A stretch of DNA of 64,000 nt from contig CACRXP010000002.1 in assembly GCA_902702965.1 (NCBI GenBank), positions 4,833,531-4,897,530 of the forward strand, written 5' to 3'. This stretch comes from Spirometra erinaceieuropaei. Lineage: Eukaryota > Platyhelminthes > Cestoda > Diphyllobothriidea > Diphyllobothriidae. Of the stretch, positions 47,301 to 61,087 are shown piece by piece. The notes under the pieces were generated by a model. That model had not been told where the DNA came from, ran no database searches, and saw only the letters and a list, made by a program, of their open reading frames with translations. A program made the translations under genes and the position numbers. Numbering within the stretch: the first letter of the stretch is position 1; every line of letters begins with the position of its first letter.

Positions 47301-50300
47301 ATTTCAAAACCCCTTGAATGCGTAGAAATTTTGAGGGTTTTGTCTTACGTGAAGAGATCCACTGAGGCCGTAGCACGACAGTTAAAGGGTGTCGACGTCC
47401 GCTTTATTACTGCCTTTACGGCTGACAGGCCTCTAAATAGACGTAACTCCCAGCCAAAAATAACAACAGTGTAAAGTAGTTTATCATGCCGTTTGCGCCT
47501 AATGTCGCTGCGGGCACTAGGCCTTAGGAATGTCTCTCAGTCACGTGACAGAAAAAACTGCAGCTGTCGTACGACACCGAAGGGCAGTTGGTGTGATTGC
47601 CATCAAAGGATCCACATCGCAGTAGGGGAAGGCTGATTGCGCTGGTAAAAAGGATTTAGCGCAAATCAGCAGTGGGCACAGATGGCATCGGACATGCTAT
47701 TCCAATCGGCCACGATGGTAAGACCACAAGCTACAGCCGAAAGAGCTCAAAGGCCTTTTGGAGACGACGGCTGTGTGCATATCAGCCCTCCTGAAGACTG
47801 GTTTTCCGGTCAGACAGTGACTTTCTTCCGCCTAATCAAGCAACCGCATCTCGGATAGGCAAGAGAATTCCTTCGGGTACATTGATGTGATCTATATTAT
47901 GGTCCTTTCGTAATAAATGATGATAGCTCGCTCAGTGGCAATTGCATACTACGAATTTATGCATTTTGCGTCAATTTCGGCAAAAATGCGACCGTAAACC
48001 TTTCCAGTTTGATAAGAAGTGGTCTAGGACTTAGCCTGTAACTATATCTGTAGAGGCAAGTATGAGTGACATGTGATACTGCCCAATGCCACTACTGCCT
48101 GCACTGAGGATCAGGCTAACTCGTTTTGCTATTCCGCGTTACAATTCGACTTATTTTCCGCTCGTAATTTGTCGGCATTTGGTTTCCAATTACTTTCTGT
48201 TTATTAGGCGTTAAACGTTAAAAATAACTGCCAAAACTTTACCCTTCTTAGGATTGGATGGCAAGTGGTATAGATGGAATTCGCGTACAAGCACCCTTTA
48301 CTAATCGAAATTTGTGTTGGTCCTGTAGTATTTTTTTCATTTAGACATAGCTAAGTGCGAGCGCTTGTAGACTGAATTATTTGCAAAATCGTTTCAATTA
48401 ATGTACACACGTTCGCGTGTATGACATGGAACTGCGAACTCTTCTAATTTTTTTCAAAATCAACCACCTCTCTTGAGCACTTAAAAGACGATATTGGGGA
48501 CCAACCGCAGATCCCACAGAGTAGTTTTTTCATTTTTGCCTCCTTATAAATCTGTAATGACCTGCCTGATACGGCCTCTACGCCTATCTTGTATCCCTTC
48601 TTGTTCTCAGTGTAAAAATAACAGTTATAAAATGGAAGCGAGATCGGTGTTTCTGCTAAAAAGTCGTAAGATTCAAAATGAATCGTGTGAAGAGGGAGCA
48701 CCGGTATTGTGCATTGCGTTATACTGGCGGTATTGCAGCTTTTACATTTTCTTAGACAACACACAAGAAAGGCTGGGAGGGCACCGCCGATAAGCTGAAC
48801 CCCTTACAGTTGTGTCATGCAACGGCATAATATCGACGAAACGCATGTCTGGGCTTGTAGCTAGTACCTGTACAGTTTAGTATGATGCTATACTTTCGCA
48901 ATACTTCTCGCAATTAAAGTACTCGGCAAACCATAACTGCAGCAGTTACCAGGTCGAATCCCGGCAAGTTGAAAAAAGACAAAAAGTAACACATAAAGGA
49001 TTTATTCTGATGAAATGGTCAGGAATGGCCGCCGGCGAGGCCAAGTCGTGTGCTTTGCCATCCCTACCGATTGGTAAAGAGGTTCGAGCCGTCGAATGAT
49101 GCAAGGTAGAGGGCAAATAAATTGAGCCCAAGAAGGGTTGATCCATTTCCCCGGCAAATCAGCGCACTCCTTGCTATAATAAATCTGGCGCACTTGAATG
49201 TATCACGAAATGCAAAGAATAGAAACGGAGAAGTTTAGCGACTAATGAGACGACTAGGCCTTCGTGGGGGTAATATGGAATGACTAGAGAGCTGAGCAAC
49301 GGACTAAATGTTTTCCTTCCTAATATGACTTTTCGGCACCCCTACTGATTCCAGATCCGAATCGTACTGACTGTAGCCTAGGACAAGTAATTAATACAAG
49401 GTCATTTGTGTTTCACGTAGACAGGCCGTTTATTCAGCCACTGCGCCGCGTCCACTCGTGACTTTCTGCATACTGCTTTGCCGATCAAGTTTGCTCTCTC
49501 AGAAAACGAATCTACGCAAGCGTCACTAATGATGCGACCAATTTGTATTCACGCGACGGACCTCGTTGCTTGTGACGGCCAAACTGTGACGTCATAGCTA
49601 ATTGAGAGAGAGAGAGGGTGTCCATGCCGACGATAGCAAGTTCAACTTGCTGACTTGAAAATGTTGTGTTTCATTACAACAGGCAAAGACAGCTGCTGTT
49701 TTCTAGAAGTGGATGTATGCGGGTTACGCACTTGACTAGTCCCTGCAGCCGTAACTTCTGGGTCGATCACAGTGAAATTGACCGAACTTGAACAAGGACG
49801 TAGGGTAGAACAATGCTGAACGTCAATTACATTCTTTTGGCACTACTTTAGGTATATATGATACTTGCATGTGAAAGTACCAGGCCTATACCTTAAATCA
49901 TATAACAAAAAGAACATACAAATTGCTTTAGTGATGAAAAACATTAAAATCCCTAATCTCCAAAGAGAGCACAAAATATGTAGCTCTTGAATGGCAGCTT
50001 TTACAGTTCTTTATGGCATCTGAGTCTTTGTTGACTAACGGTTAAATGGAGTGTTAAATGATTTAGCGACACTGTTGTGCATAGAGTTTGTCGCAAGCTC
50101 GACGTTTTTATGCAAAAATTCACAAATCAGCAATTGCCCTTAAAAAACCTTAGTTTAAACTTTTATATCTGACTTCTCCATACAAGGCGACGGCTGCTGT
50201 AGGGAGGCAAAAACTTGACAAATGCACACAGCTGGATTAAGCTATTAACCTCTCGTTGCCTTAGTAGGGACCTGGCGCCGATTAGCCTTAAAACTCACCT

Positions 50301-50753
50301 GCAAAACGCCCATGACCAACAGCCCACGAGCAGATCATTTATGACATCAGCTTTGACGTCTACTCTCGGTACCACTATACTTTGTCTCAAGTAAAAACCA
50401 TATATAACCGAAATGTTACGTCTATCATAGTTATGAATTTGTCTGAATGCCGTATTACCTTAAAAAGTCAATAAGTAAATTGTTCTGTGTTTTTTTCAGC
50501 GTAATATGTGATAAGATGAAATAGTTTCAGCACATAAAGTTCCCGAATAAACATTTAAATACCGATTTAACAGGCCTTAACATTATGTTTCCTACATTTA
50601 TGGTAGGGCGAGTTGTTTCGATCACTAGTAGAAACGGACTTGTTACGACTGACATGCAGCATAATCATCACCATACACAGCTGTTTGGAATGCTACTTCA
50701 AGGTTTGTTAACCCTCCTTTAAGTGCTACTTTTCCAAAATGCAAACAAAGAAC
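44348..50753. other. long stretch without a supported gene
   Basis: Open frames of 106 codons (minus, 48444-48764) and 99 codons (plus, 48494-48793) overlap on opposite strands with no further support. A (GA)n run lies at 49604-49617. B-box-like GGTCGAATCCCGG at 48953-48965 stands alone. Nothing else was recognised. Confidence 0.5.
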
Positions 50754-51749
50754 TACAGTAGATGTGCTAACTCATGAAATGTCAACCAAAATTTCGAAAT
50801 GCGTTCTCGTTTCGAAAAGATAAATTAAGTAGTGTTGTAAAGCTAATCAGGATGCAACATAAGTCTATAATGATCCAGTAACCTCAGGGTGTCGGCTTTC
50901 GAAAGAACTTATTTTCGACTGCATGCAACAACTATACTCTGCAAAAAATGTTTACTCAATTAGCATGCAACTTTCCCATTGATTTTCGATGCCCTTCAAA
51001 ATTCAATTATATTTCATGGAAAGCATGCATAAAAATATTCATTCGTCTACTTACTCAATAGAAAATCACATCGTCTTCCGATTTTAAACTCGAGAGCAAG
51101 GTATCATTCGGTTTCAAAAAACTTTTCTTATTCCCGAATAATTTTGAACCCGACCTGCTGTTACACACGCATTCAGGGTTTAAAAGATGCAAGCTGTATA
51201 TCTTCCGTGAACGGAAAACCATGCATTTCTCTACGGTATAAAGAGGAGACAATATGAGTTTCATAAAATAAGCAGTGGTATCGAGCAATATTGTTAACTT
51301 TACAAAACACATTCGTAAATGCAGATACATGACGTTTCATGAACGGCCATTTAATGGAATTAAAAATCTCCCAATTAGAAACTTTTTTAAAACCGAATTA
51401 TACTCTTCTTTTGAATACAAAATTGGAAGAAGACGTGATTTTCCACCGAATAAGTAAAAGAATGAATATTTTTATGCATGTTTTCCATGAAATATAATTG
51501 AATTTTCAAGGGCATCGAAAATCAATGAGAAAATTGCATACTGTCTGAGTAGTCATTTTTTGCAGAGTATAGATCTTGCATGAAGACGAAAATAAGTTAT
51601 TTCGAAAACCGACACCCTGAGATATCTGGATTAGTATAGATTTGGGCTGCATTATGATAAGTTTTACAGCACTACTTAATTTATCTTTTCGAAACGAGAA
51701 CGCATTTCGAAATTTTGGTTGACATTTCATGAGCTAGCACTATACTGTA
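50754..51749. mobile_element. TIR transposon family A, full-length copy 7
   Basis: It begins TACAGTAGATGTGCTAACTC and ends GAGCTAGCACTATACTGTA (51731-51749). The length is 996 bp. Both arms are well preserved (TCATGAAATGTCAACC with its complement GGTTGACATTTCATGA). The centre has the same orientation as copies 3, 5 and 9. Frames at 51055-51330, 51275-51457 and 51506-51730 are inside it and are not genes. Confidence 0.9.
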
Positions 51750-53849
51750 AGAGACCCCAGTAATTACCAGCGCAGCCAATGTTGTGTAAGTTTCGAGCAA
51801 TCCGAGCTGCTAAACCCTCGTTCAAATCTACTGGCAGAATTCAACAGAAATTATGTTATCTAAGGTCAAAATCGTAGGCAATTAAGCAAGTTCTAAACGT
51901 TCCAAACGAAGTTAATAAAATAAATTTTTGCGAAAAGGAAAATTTCGGTATGGTAGCAGGGGTTGTGTCAGACGCCAGGAAGGAAGTGTCGCAGAACACA
52001 TACAAGCACCGTACACGTAGAGGTTGTATCGCATATATGGTAAAAAAAACCACGGGAAGCGCGTCTAGACTTTTGGATGGCGTTCTTGTCAAAATTTTGA
52101 CAAACTAGCCAGATCTGGCGCCTCTGCTGTGGTTATACCTCAAAGTAAGCATCAGCTTGTAAAGGCATTGCAGCATTAAGTAATGCTTTGGGATGGAACA
52201 TTTAAACAAACCTGCGTAAACCAAACTTATCGGGGATATTGCATTCGATTAAACAGTCGAATTTCATAAAAACATGGAGTACAGAACTCGCTGCCTTAAA
52301 TTGGCCAATTGAGACAGTCGTGTCCGTCAGAAGAATTGTTGAAAAACGTAGACAGTTCGCACGTATACCCTGAATTGATTGTTTGTTAACGTCAGCATAC
52401 CGCATCTTTCATGCGACCCTGGAAATTACACTGGCCAGCCAGCCCTGCAAACAGCAAGCGAGGCGGATATCTGGAGGTGCGTTGCGGATGTGTAGACGGC
52501 GTGACCACCAATGCGGGCGTGGACTGTACGAATACGGAGGCTTGCCTGGGAGATGACAATGGTAGCGAGGTTGGGGCATTGGTTTTCTTAGTCCCGTCTG
52601 ACGTTTGGCGTTGCTATGGCCTCGATAACCTACAGAGTTGGACTTTTCAGAGACTTTACCTTGTCTGACGGCGTGGTTACACTGTTCGCTGACACAAAAC
52701 TGACGTCCCACACATAAATATTTAACAATAACCAGTCTTATTTCACTAACTAGGTTAAAAAAGGATGCTAGCCAAACACTAGTCTTCTAAGGCTGGTGAA
52801 AAGGGCAGGTGTGCCAAATTACACAGTTTCGCACGTGATACAAAAAAAACAAAAGTAGGCGGAAACTGCAGTTGTCAAAGTAGAGCCACAACGAACACTC
52901 CAAAAATAGCGACCGAAAGGCAGGCCACGGAAGACGAAAAAACCATCGGTAATTTGGACTGCTCCTTTGGGCTGGATAATGGCTTTATTTCGATAGGGCA
53001 GTGTCAGCAACCAGGACGGAAATTTAAGCCAAAGTACTTGGTCTTGTGAAATTGAAAATAGGCGGTTGATGTAAATCTGACGATAATAAAGACTGAAAAC
53101 AATACATTGTAAGCAATAAGGTGGTAGAAATTAAAAAAACGACGCGTTCTCATGATAAACTAAATACAGTTTGCATAGAAATCATCTGTGACGTAGTCTA
53201 GAAATACCTATTTTACCCGAAAGGCTTATCACACTACAGTCAGATCAGATTCACCATGCAAGTATCTAGAACTGCGCAGATATTCTTTATTCCTAAAATT
53301 TGTGCATAAAAAATCAGTTGAGTAGCGTCGACTCGACCGTTTGCCGGTTCTTCATTAAGCTACTACGAAATTATAAATGTACTCCGACAGATTTACAAAA
53401 TGCTAACTTTAGTGGAATGCGCAAGTAAAGTTCTTAACGGCAAAATATGCAGTTAATGTGTAGATTTTCAATGCACTGTCACCCAAACGTTCCTTAAAAA
53501 CATTTGTTTCGCACCAACTTTTGAGCTGATTGTATAGGAGGTTTTATCGTAGGATTTACTTCAAGTATACACATTAACTTCTGAGATAACTCGAAAACCG
53601 AAGTTGGGTTTTCTTCGTCAGTATAGCCGACTTTCAGGGAGGTCATTAAAACTCCCGAGAAGGTTAAAACAGGCCTAAGCTTGCAACACTTCAGGAAAAG
53701 TGGCTCTCGTATTCATAAACAACGTCCGTCTGATTGGAGGCAGACTAACCTCAAAACAGTGTTGTGTAATTCTTCCGGCTGCACCTCCAAGTGCACGGCT
53801 TGATTGCGCTGAATCTGGTAGCTGGCGGTCGGACAGACAATAACCGTTA
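51750..53849. other. spacer with a GC-richer patch at 52390-52700
   Basis: Opposed open frames (100 codons minus at 52409-52711, 85 plus at 52411-52668) cover the GC-richer patch. Nothing in either is recognised. It may be a transposable-element fragment. Confidence 0.4.
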
Positions 53850-54075
53850 AACATAACGGCAACCTTAAACCTACCCAAAATCAAAAACGTAACCGTAGCT
53901 CTTAGACATAGCCGCAACTGAGAAAACTAGCCGTAATACTGAAAACTATCCGAACGCTCAAATCCAGACCGTAATCCGAAAACCTAAGACTACAGGCATA
54001 ACCCTAACCCGAAAATCGGAAGCCGTTAACCGTTACCCTAATCCTAACCTCAAACGTAAAACTAAAGCCAAATGT
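53850..54075. repeat. degenerate telomere-like CCCTAA tract
   Basis: Many loosely repeated AACC-TAA units occur, for example ACCCTAACCC at 54001 and TACCCTAATCCTAACC at about 54034-54049. The flanking units are increasingly degraded (AACCGTAGC, AACTAGCCG, AACTATCCG). The period is near 6 or 12. TTAGGG is the usual animal (and flatworm) telomere repeat, so this looks like an old interstitial tract or a simple repeat of the same sequence. Confidence 0.5.
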
Positions 54076-54289
54076 GTCAGACGTGATTATGGCGCCTCAT
54101 AAAATAACCCCAGTAAACAAACCAACCAGCCACCTGTAATACGGGGCCTGGCTACCAACTGCGTTCTAGTCCTTTGGGAGCCAGTGCATACGCACTGTCC
54201 TATTTATTTATGATCACTTGCTGTGCACCTAAAACGGCCGGAGCAACGCAGGTAATAGATAAGGGCACGCCAGACGTCAAGGGTATTCA

Positions 54290-54490
54290 CGCCCGCTAAT
54301 GGAGGGTTTGGGGGCACGCCTAGACGCAGACACATACCATACCATCTACCTACGCACGGTCCCGCCTTCGGCATTCTTACTTTTTCTGGGTAGCGGACGC
54401 AAGCGAGCGAGGAGTGAAAAGTGTAATTAATGCGACGCAAGTATACCATAGTCAGATTTTCGCGCAAGTCACCGCCTCCGCGTCCATTGT
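54290..54490 (-). repeat. dispersed repeat family R2, diverged copy 4
   Basis: It shares with copies 1-3 the end block (minus-strand ATACTTGCGTCGCATTAATT, then CACTTTTCACTCC). With copy 3 it shares a following GCGCAAGTCA / GCGCGAGTCA. Resemblance beyond about 130 bp is faint. Confidence 0.35.
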
Positions 54491-54702
54491 GCTGGGGACA
54501 CGTGGAGGCATTTTCGTACTTGTTGTATGAGGACGCCATTTTCGAAAGAAACGAGTACAATAATCCCCGATATGAAAAAGGATGGTAGAAGTTAATTAGG
54601 TTTAAATTTTTTGAGACACTTTAGGGGCTTTTTCAATAGCAATGGGCAGAAAGGTGCGAAAAGTTAGGAATTTGTGGGTATCGCTCGCTTGATATTACAA
54701 TC

Positions 54703-55697
54703 TACAGTGAGTGACCGATCCTATGAAATGTTAACTGAAATTCTGTAATGTGTTTTCGATAAATAAGGTTTTCTTAGGTGAGATTGAAGCATTCAATATC
54801 AGTGGACATAGTCCTAGCATATTTCGGGGTCGACAGGATATCAGCTTTTAAATGCTTTACCTTTTAATCTTCTGTAGAAATCGTACTCGACAAAACATGA
54901 CTAATTATGCAGCATGCATATTTACAATGATTTTTGATGGTGTTGATGATTCAAATATATTATGTAGAAACCCCGAAAAAAAATATGCTTTCTTTTAGTT
55001 GTCTCATAGAGTATCATGCTGTCTTCGTATTTTATACTCGAAGAAGGAGTATAACTAGATTTTAAAAAAGTTTTTTAATTCCCAAATAATTTGAAGCTTG
55101 ATCAGCCGTTACATTAGCGCTTAGTGATTTCAGTTTACAAGGGGCATGTGTTCCCTGTAAAGAAAATCACGTAGCTTTCTAAGCCTTTTCAAAAGATACT
55201 ATATAGGATCTTAAATTTTTGCAATGGATACGGACTATGTTGTTCATTTCATGAGGAGCAGTGATAAACAGACAAGTACGATGCTGTGTGAATGGAACTT
55301 GCACGTTCTTGAAAGATTTCATAATTAGAAAGTTTTTCAAAACCTAATTATAGCTCCTCTTCGAGAATAAAATATAAATATGGCGTGATTCTCTATGAAA
55401 CGACTAAAAGAAAGCAAAGTTTTGTTCGTGGTCTTCATAAAATTTATTAAGATATGCAAAATCATCGAAAATCAATGTGGAACTGCATGCTACTTTAGAA
55501 GGAATTTGTTACCGCAAACATTTCTAAGAAAGATTTAAAAACAATGCGTTAAAAAGCTGACGCCCTGCCATGTCCGAAATATTAAAGAATTATGACGCAA
55601 GAAAATCAGTTTTGCAACCGCGCTTAAGTGATCTTTCCTTATCGAAAGCGCATTTCAGAATCTCAGCCAACTTTCCATGAGATTGGTTACTCACTGT
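54703..55697. mobile_element. TIR transposon family B, full-length copy 8
   Basis: It begins TACAGTGAGTGACCGATCCT and ends GATTGGTTACTCACTGTA. The length is 995 bp, in the same orientation as copy 6 (centre GGGGCATGTGTTCCCTGTAAA against GGTGCATGCGTTCCGCGTAAA). It is more diverged between the arms than copy 6. Confidence 0.88.
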
Positions 55698-56990
55698 AGG
55701 TAATGATAGTGTATAGGACCCCCAAGTAGATAAAAACTCCAAAAGTTTATTTTAAAATTCAATGTGACTGTAAACATCATTTATTGTTCAATGTTCACAC
55801 TGTTTGAAAGTTGCATCCTTTATGGTCAAAAACAAACTTGCAAGTGGCGCTTTATTTAAAGTCCGTTATTTTTTGAAAATTGCTTTGTGCCGTTTTTTAA
55901 TTATCGCCCGCATCCTTATTGCCAAATGACAGCGTACACTAGGACTCTCGGCAGAAATTAAGCTGTTTTTTGTGTCTTTTTGCCTTTTGTCCCGTGTGCT
56001 GCCAACCCGTAAAAACTCTTCTACCACTATTCAACGTATGACACGGTCCACTGGGTAGCTCAAGTTAGTTGGTGGTCCTACCACCCAGCGTTGCCAAGAA
56101 TTATTCAGCGAATACATTGCGTCCAATTCTGCTACATCCCAATGACCTAACGAAGCATTTTCACCAGTAGATGCGTTTCCACTAAGTGGCCTTGTTTTGA
56201 ACTCGAGTACCTGTGAGCTTAACATTCATGTAAAAAAGCAAGCGGAAAGTCTTTAGGGAGTCTTAGCTCTGATGTCAGTGCGATTTATGCGTAACGTCAA
56301 TCGCTCCTTTAGCTTTTTTGAAGTAGTAGTTTGCCTGTCACAAATGACAGGGTCCATCACCGCTCTAATAGACGGTGAAGCCATGACATGCGTATGAATT
56401 TGTTTATTCTAAGGGGTGTCCTTTCTGCATCTGACCAACTCTCTCCCATGCAACACTCCCCCACTTCCAATGGGTAGACAAGTGCAAGATGTTTTTTGCC
56501 GGGCGTGTTTCGTGGCAAACAAAGCTTAACTACCCGTTGTGCTTGCCACACTGAGACTGATCGATAACCCCACTCTCAGCAGAATATGTTGGGGGCTTTT
56601 CAGACTTCGCGTGAGCGCGTAAGAGGCTATTGCGGAACCACGCTCAGTCCCGAATAGAGACAGGTTGTACCATGAGTTTGCGACTGTCAAAACAGCAATA
56701 TTTATTCTACCCTGATGAATTCCGATAGCCTTTGGTTGTTGTAAGTGCAAACAGTAGTGGTTTAGTTGAAGCCGAATGGATATCAATCACACATCCCTCT
56801 CTCCCAAGCATCCGCATTTCGGCCGTCACCGCCATGTGTCCAACAACACGGTGGGCGCAGGAATGATCACTTGCACCGCGTCTAACTCATTCCCTACTCA
56901 TTCATCAAATTGAGCTCGGTACCACGGCAGATTCAATAAGAGCGGAGAATGGGCTGAATGCACGTGACTGGCCCTGTTTGAATCTCCGCC
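55698..56990. other. spacer, nothing supported
   Basis: Overlapping minus-strand frames at 56357-56551 and 56526-56786 have no recognised product. GC is slightly higher near 56400-56960. Confidence 0.45.
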
Positions 56991-57957
56991 TATAGTAGGT
57001 GGGCTTACTCATGAAATGTCAACAGAAATTCCAAAATGCGTTTTTGTTTCGAAAATATTAATTTAGTCGGGTTGTAAAACTAATCAGTCTGCAACAAGAT
57101 TCTATAAAATTTTAATTACCACAGGATGCCGGCTTTCGAATGAGCTTACTTCCGACTGCGTGCTGAAAACTGCAGTCCGCAAAAAATGACTACTTAGGTA
57201 GCATGATTATTTCTCATCGATTTTCGATACCAGTAAATGTCCAATTAAATTTCTTGAAAAACATGCCAAAAATATTCATTTGTTCACTCATTCGGTTGAA
57301 AATAAAGTTTTCTTCCAAACTTAAACTCAAATGAGGGGCATAATTCGGTTTTCAAAAACCTTTCCGATTCCCGAATAATTTTGAACTCGACCTGCGTTAC
57401 ACTTGCCTTCATGGTCTCCGAACTACAAGACGTATATTTTTCTGGTACGTAAAACCATACATTTCTCTACGGTAATAAAGTGGGACCATATATGGTTCAT
57501 AAAATTTAGCAGTGGGTTTGATGCATATTATTAATCTTACGAGCCACATTGGTACCTGTAGAGACATGACATTTTATGAACGGCCATTTTACGGTATTTA
57601 AAGGTCCCACAATTCGAGACGCTTTTAACCCTAAATTATCCTTCTCAATCGAGCATTAAAGTAAAAGAATACATAATTATCTATCGAATGAATAAACAAA
57701 TGAATTTTTTATGCATGCTTTACAAGAAATATAATTGGAAATTTAGGGATATCTAAAATTAATGAGAAATAATTATGCTGAATAAGGAGTCATTTTTTAC
57801 AGAAAACAGTTTCAGCATGCAGTCGGAAGGAAGTTCTTTCGAAAGCCGGCATCCTGTGGTAACTGAAATATTAAAGATTTATTTTGCAGACTGATCAGTT
57901 TTACAACCCTATTTGATTAATCTTTTCGAAACGAAAACGCATTTCGAGATTTCGTGC
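56991..57957. mobile_element. TIR transposon family A, copy 9 lacking its 3' tip
   Basis: The 5' tip is TATAGTAGGTGGGCTTACTC. The 3' arm is intact up to CGAAACGAAAACGCATTTCG, then breaks off about 30 bp before the expected ACTGTA end, just before a run of ten C bases at 57963-57972. Confidence 0.83.
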
Positions 57958-57962
57958 CACTA

Positions 57963-57972
57963 CCCCCCCCCC
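57963..57972. repeat. poly-C run at the broken transposon end
   Basis: Ten uninterrupted C bases replace the terminal part of copy 9. Confidence 0.9.
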
Positions 57973-59342
57973 GTGTATGTCATTTGTTATAGGTGCGCAA
58001 TATATTAACTTCTGCGAGGCCCAGATCTTCCCGTGTCGTGGAGCATACGCATACATTAACACCCTGTCCTATACAGGCTTACTGGTGAGGAGATTAAGTA
58101 CAGTTCTTGCAATTACACATAACCTCCCACTTACAACCTGCCACATTCGAATATTCTACACCCTTCACTCCGCGATCTGACTGCGCAAGGTTCTGCATGA
58201 CGGTAGCTGATCGATATATCGATTGACTGTGTCCTAGGCCGAGGCACCGGCATAAACAGTGCTCCCCTTACTCTGTAGACACACAAGTCTGATCGAACGC
58301 ATGCCCGAGTGGCGCACGCACGAACCTTAAGCCGGCCTTGTCACGAAGTGAGGAAGTATCTCAATTGGCTGCGTACAACTTTGAGAAGAGATCACAAATT
58401 TGACTCACAAATCACAAAAGTAACCGTACTCGCAGGAAGTAAATAAAGTCGAAAATTTGTCAATGCCTGGGTCTTGAATTTGCACTTAGTAAATCAATTT
58501 CTCGATCTGGTCCATATATTCGGAGCTCGCTGCAGCCACCTCCCGACTGCGCCAATGCTTATTGATTGACAATTTACCCCATATCTGTCGTTTTTCTGTC
58601 CAAAATCAGTCGAATACGATCAGGGAAATATTCTTCTTGCGATGTTTAGGAGTGAGACATCTCCGTGATTATTCGTGGTTTGGCTGCGTGTTCTCGTATG
58701 TATATGCGATCAAAAATTATATGCATGAAGTCTTTATGTTCTTGACGTTACCTACTACGGAACTGAAAAGTAGGTTTGTGCATAACGTTTGGCCGCATCG
58801 TTTGTAAATTCTGGCTAGGAATAAGGCACCATCCGAAGATTTTTTACAGAATATTCTAACTGCCTCCTGTAGGGAGATCGGACATTTACACTGAACTGTA
58901 CTCCACGATGCTTATAAGTGAACTTCTCTAAGATTCAAGAAAAGCGGTTAAGGACGCTCACAAGTACTTCGGGACCTAAGATTTTTCATAGTAGGGAGTG
59001 GCATCTAATACAAGCACGGACAAAGTCCCATGATCTGAGAGATTTGGACCGCTTTTTGTCATCAAAAACCTTCTTTGACTTACTGCGGCCTACGTATTTC
59101 GGAACATCTTTTGTTCTAGGAGTGTGTGAGTCATCTTTTGCTTACCCCGCCACCGAAACTACACCTGTCATGTCCGCAGTCCACGCCCAGTCAGCTGACG
59201 GCGTGACCGTCAACAGTTTTTGACGTTCATTTTTCGGGTTTTTCACAAGTTTTTGTGCCATCTTCCCCAGAAGACTTTGGGATTAGGGAATTGAGGTAGC
59301 TAGGAGGATTATCAGGTGGGAGTAAAAACCTACGTAAGTATC
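57973..59342. other. spacer, nothing supported
   Basis: Open frames at 58562-58807 and 58918-59223 (101 codons) on the plus strand lack splice pattern and recognisable domains. Confidence 0.45.
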
Positions 59343-59925
59343 TATAGTAGATGTGTTGCCTCTCGATCTGTCAATTAAAATATCAAAATGTTTTTATATC
59401 GAAAAATATTAAATTAAGGTTGTTAGTAAATATTATGCAGCGTAATCTTGAGGTATTTTAGTCCTGTAAAGGTGTCACCAGTTGAACGAGCTCCTTTTTA
59501 ACCGCTCGCAAAGGATGACTTCATATGCAGTGTAAATCATCTCATTGGACTACGGTGATCTTGTGACCTAAAATATACTTTATTGAAAAAATGCACGTAA
59601 ATATTCGTTCTTGAACCCATTTGGCAGGAAATCAAATATTCAAATTTAAATTTGGTGAGAGAGTCTCTTAGTTTTGAAGAAGTTTTAAATTATGAGATCT
59701 TTCAAGGCCGTGAAATGCCCATTCAAAAATTTCCCCACCAGCACAATTGCTAATTTTACTTACAAGGTACTAACACGTCCCACATTGTATATCTAAGTGG
59801 GTCTTATACGACTTCTATTTATAAGAGTGTAGACATGTGTGCCATTCTTTACGCAGAAACGACACAGACCCTAGATTGTAACGCAAGTAGACCAGCAGGT
59901 CGGGTTCAAATTTATGTGGACACTG
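59343..59925. mobile_element. TIR transposon family A, 3'-truncated, diverged copy 11
   Basis: It begins TATAGTAGATGTGTTGCCTC and keeps the left arm and centre (ending AGCAGGTCGGGTTCAAAT near 59896-59913, as in copy 10). The whole right arm is missing. Confidence 0.65.
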
Positions 59926-61087
59926 AAGTTTCCCCGGCAATGACAGTTGCTGTAATGTAGCCACCGAAAAATGTCATCATCAAAAGGTCGGAAATGAGAG
60001 CGGAGTTCCGGGATAGCGTTGGCGCAGAGATAAATGCCAAATGTTTTCAAACCTTTGGTGGGAACCTTCCGAAAATTACCCAAATTGGATCAACCAAGAG
60101 CATCAGCGAGCCTCTGACATGCCTTATGGTTCTCTTGTGACTCCACTTGTCTCAACTAATCGGAATTCATTGAGTATGCAAAAGGCTCTGCCTACCGACC
60201 TAGAGTAAATGGGCGGTCTCTCACTACCAAAAGACCATGTGGATAGGTAAAAACGACAATTTCTATCAAAGTTTCTGAATGTTCTCCAAGAAGCTGCTGG
60301 CGGCCACTTTGCGCGGAAGCGGATTTACACTATTCCACTACGTATTACTATTTTTCCCGACAAACCATAGGAATCAAATTATTGCTTTGAAAAAGGTGGG
60401 ATTAGGTGTTTACCGCTGGGCCGGGTGCACACGTGACAGCGGTGTGTGCGTAGACAGACAACTACCGCAGTCAAAATACCAGACAGGCGGTAACGTGACG
60501 GGAAGAGACAAAACAATAGCAAAGGTCGACGTTGTTGTCAAAACAGCCGGACTGACCTTAATTAAAAAGTAAAATTTGAAACATAATTCATACCGTTGCC
60601 TCTAATGTCTGCTTACTGAATTACTGACTTGTTTACTTCGAAAAACAAGTCTTCTCTCATACGAATGTGAATTTGCATCCGCGGATGGTCCCTAACTGCT
60701 TATCATTTTAGATGGCACCAGAGCAAAGCTTGTACACTTCTCCGAGTATTCAACGAGGTTTGACTGATTAGGAATTTTGTAATAAGAGGCAGCTTGAATG
60801 TCAGAACAAAAGGGAATATTAAAACGTAAAAACGCTCGAAGCAATCGTGAACACATGCCCATGTGAACCGCGCATGTTCAACTAGCGACCACCCGTTAAT
60901 GATATTATATATTCCGATATATGCGAAAGGAACACCACTGGGTACAAAAGAAGCCGGGTGGAGCATTTCTGGCCTATTAGCCGAGGTTTTGGGCAACCTG
61001 AAAATCCAACCCAAACTCTTTAATTACTGGTAGATAAGTCCTACACTTTGTCACCAAGTCACAAAACGGATGTTTTCTCGGGTACAG
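59926..61087. other. spacer, nothing supported
   Basis: Open frames at 60279-60572 (plus, 97 codons) and 60703-61014 (minus, 103 codons) have no recognised product. Confidence 0.45.

Noticed and set aside
48444..48793. Opposed frames of 106 and 99 codons as genes
   Set aside because: They overlap on opposite strands, with no splice pattern, repeat or recognisable domain to favour either.
49425..49450. SINE A-box (GGCGCAGTGGCTGAAT on the minus strand)
   Set aside because: No B-box follows within 100 bp.
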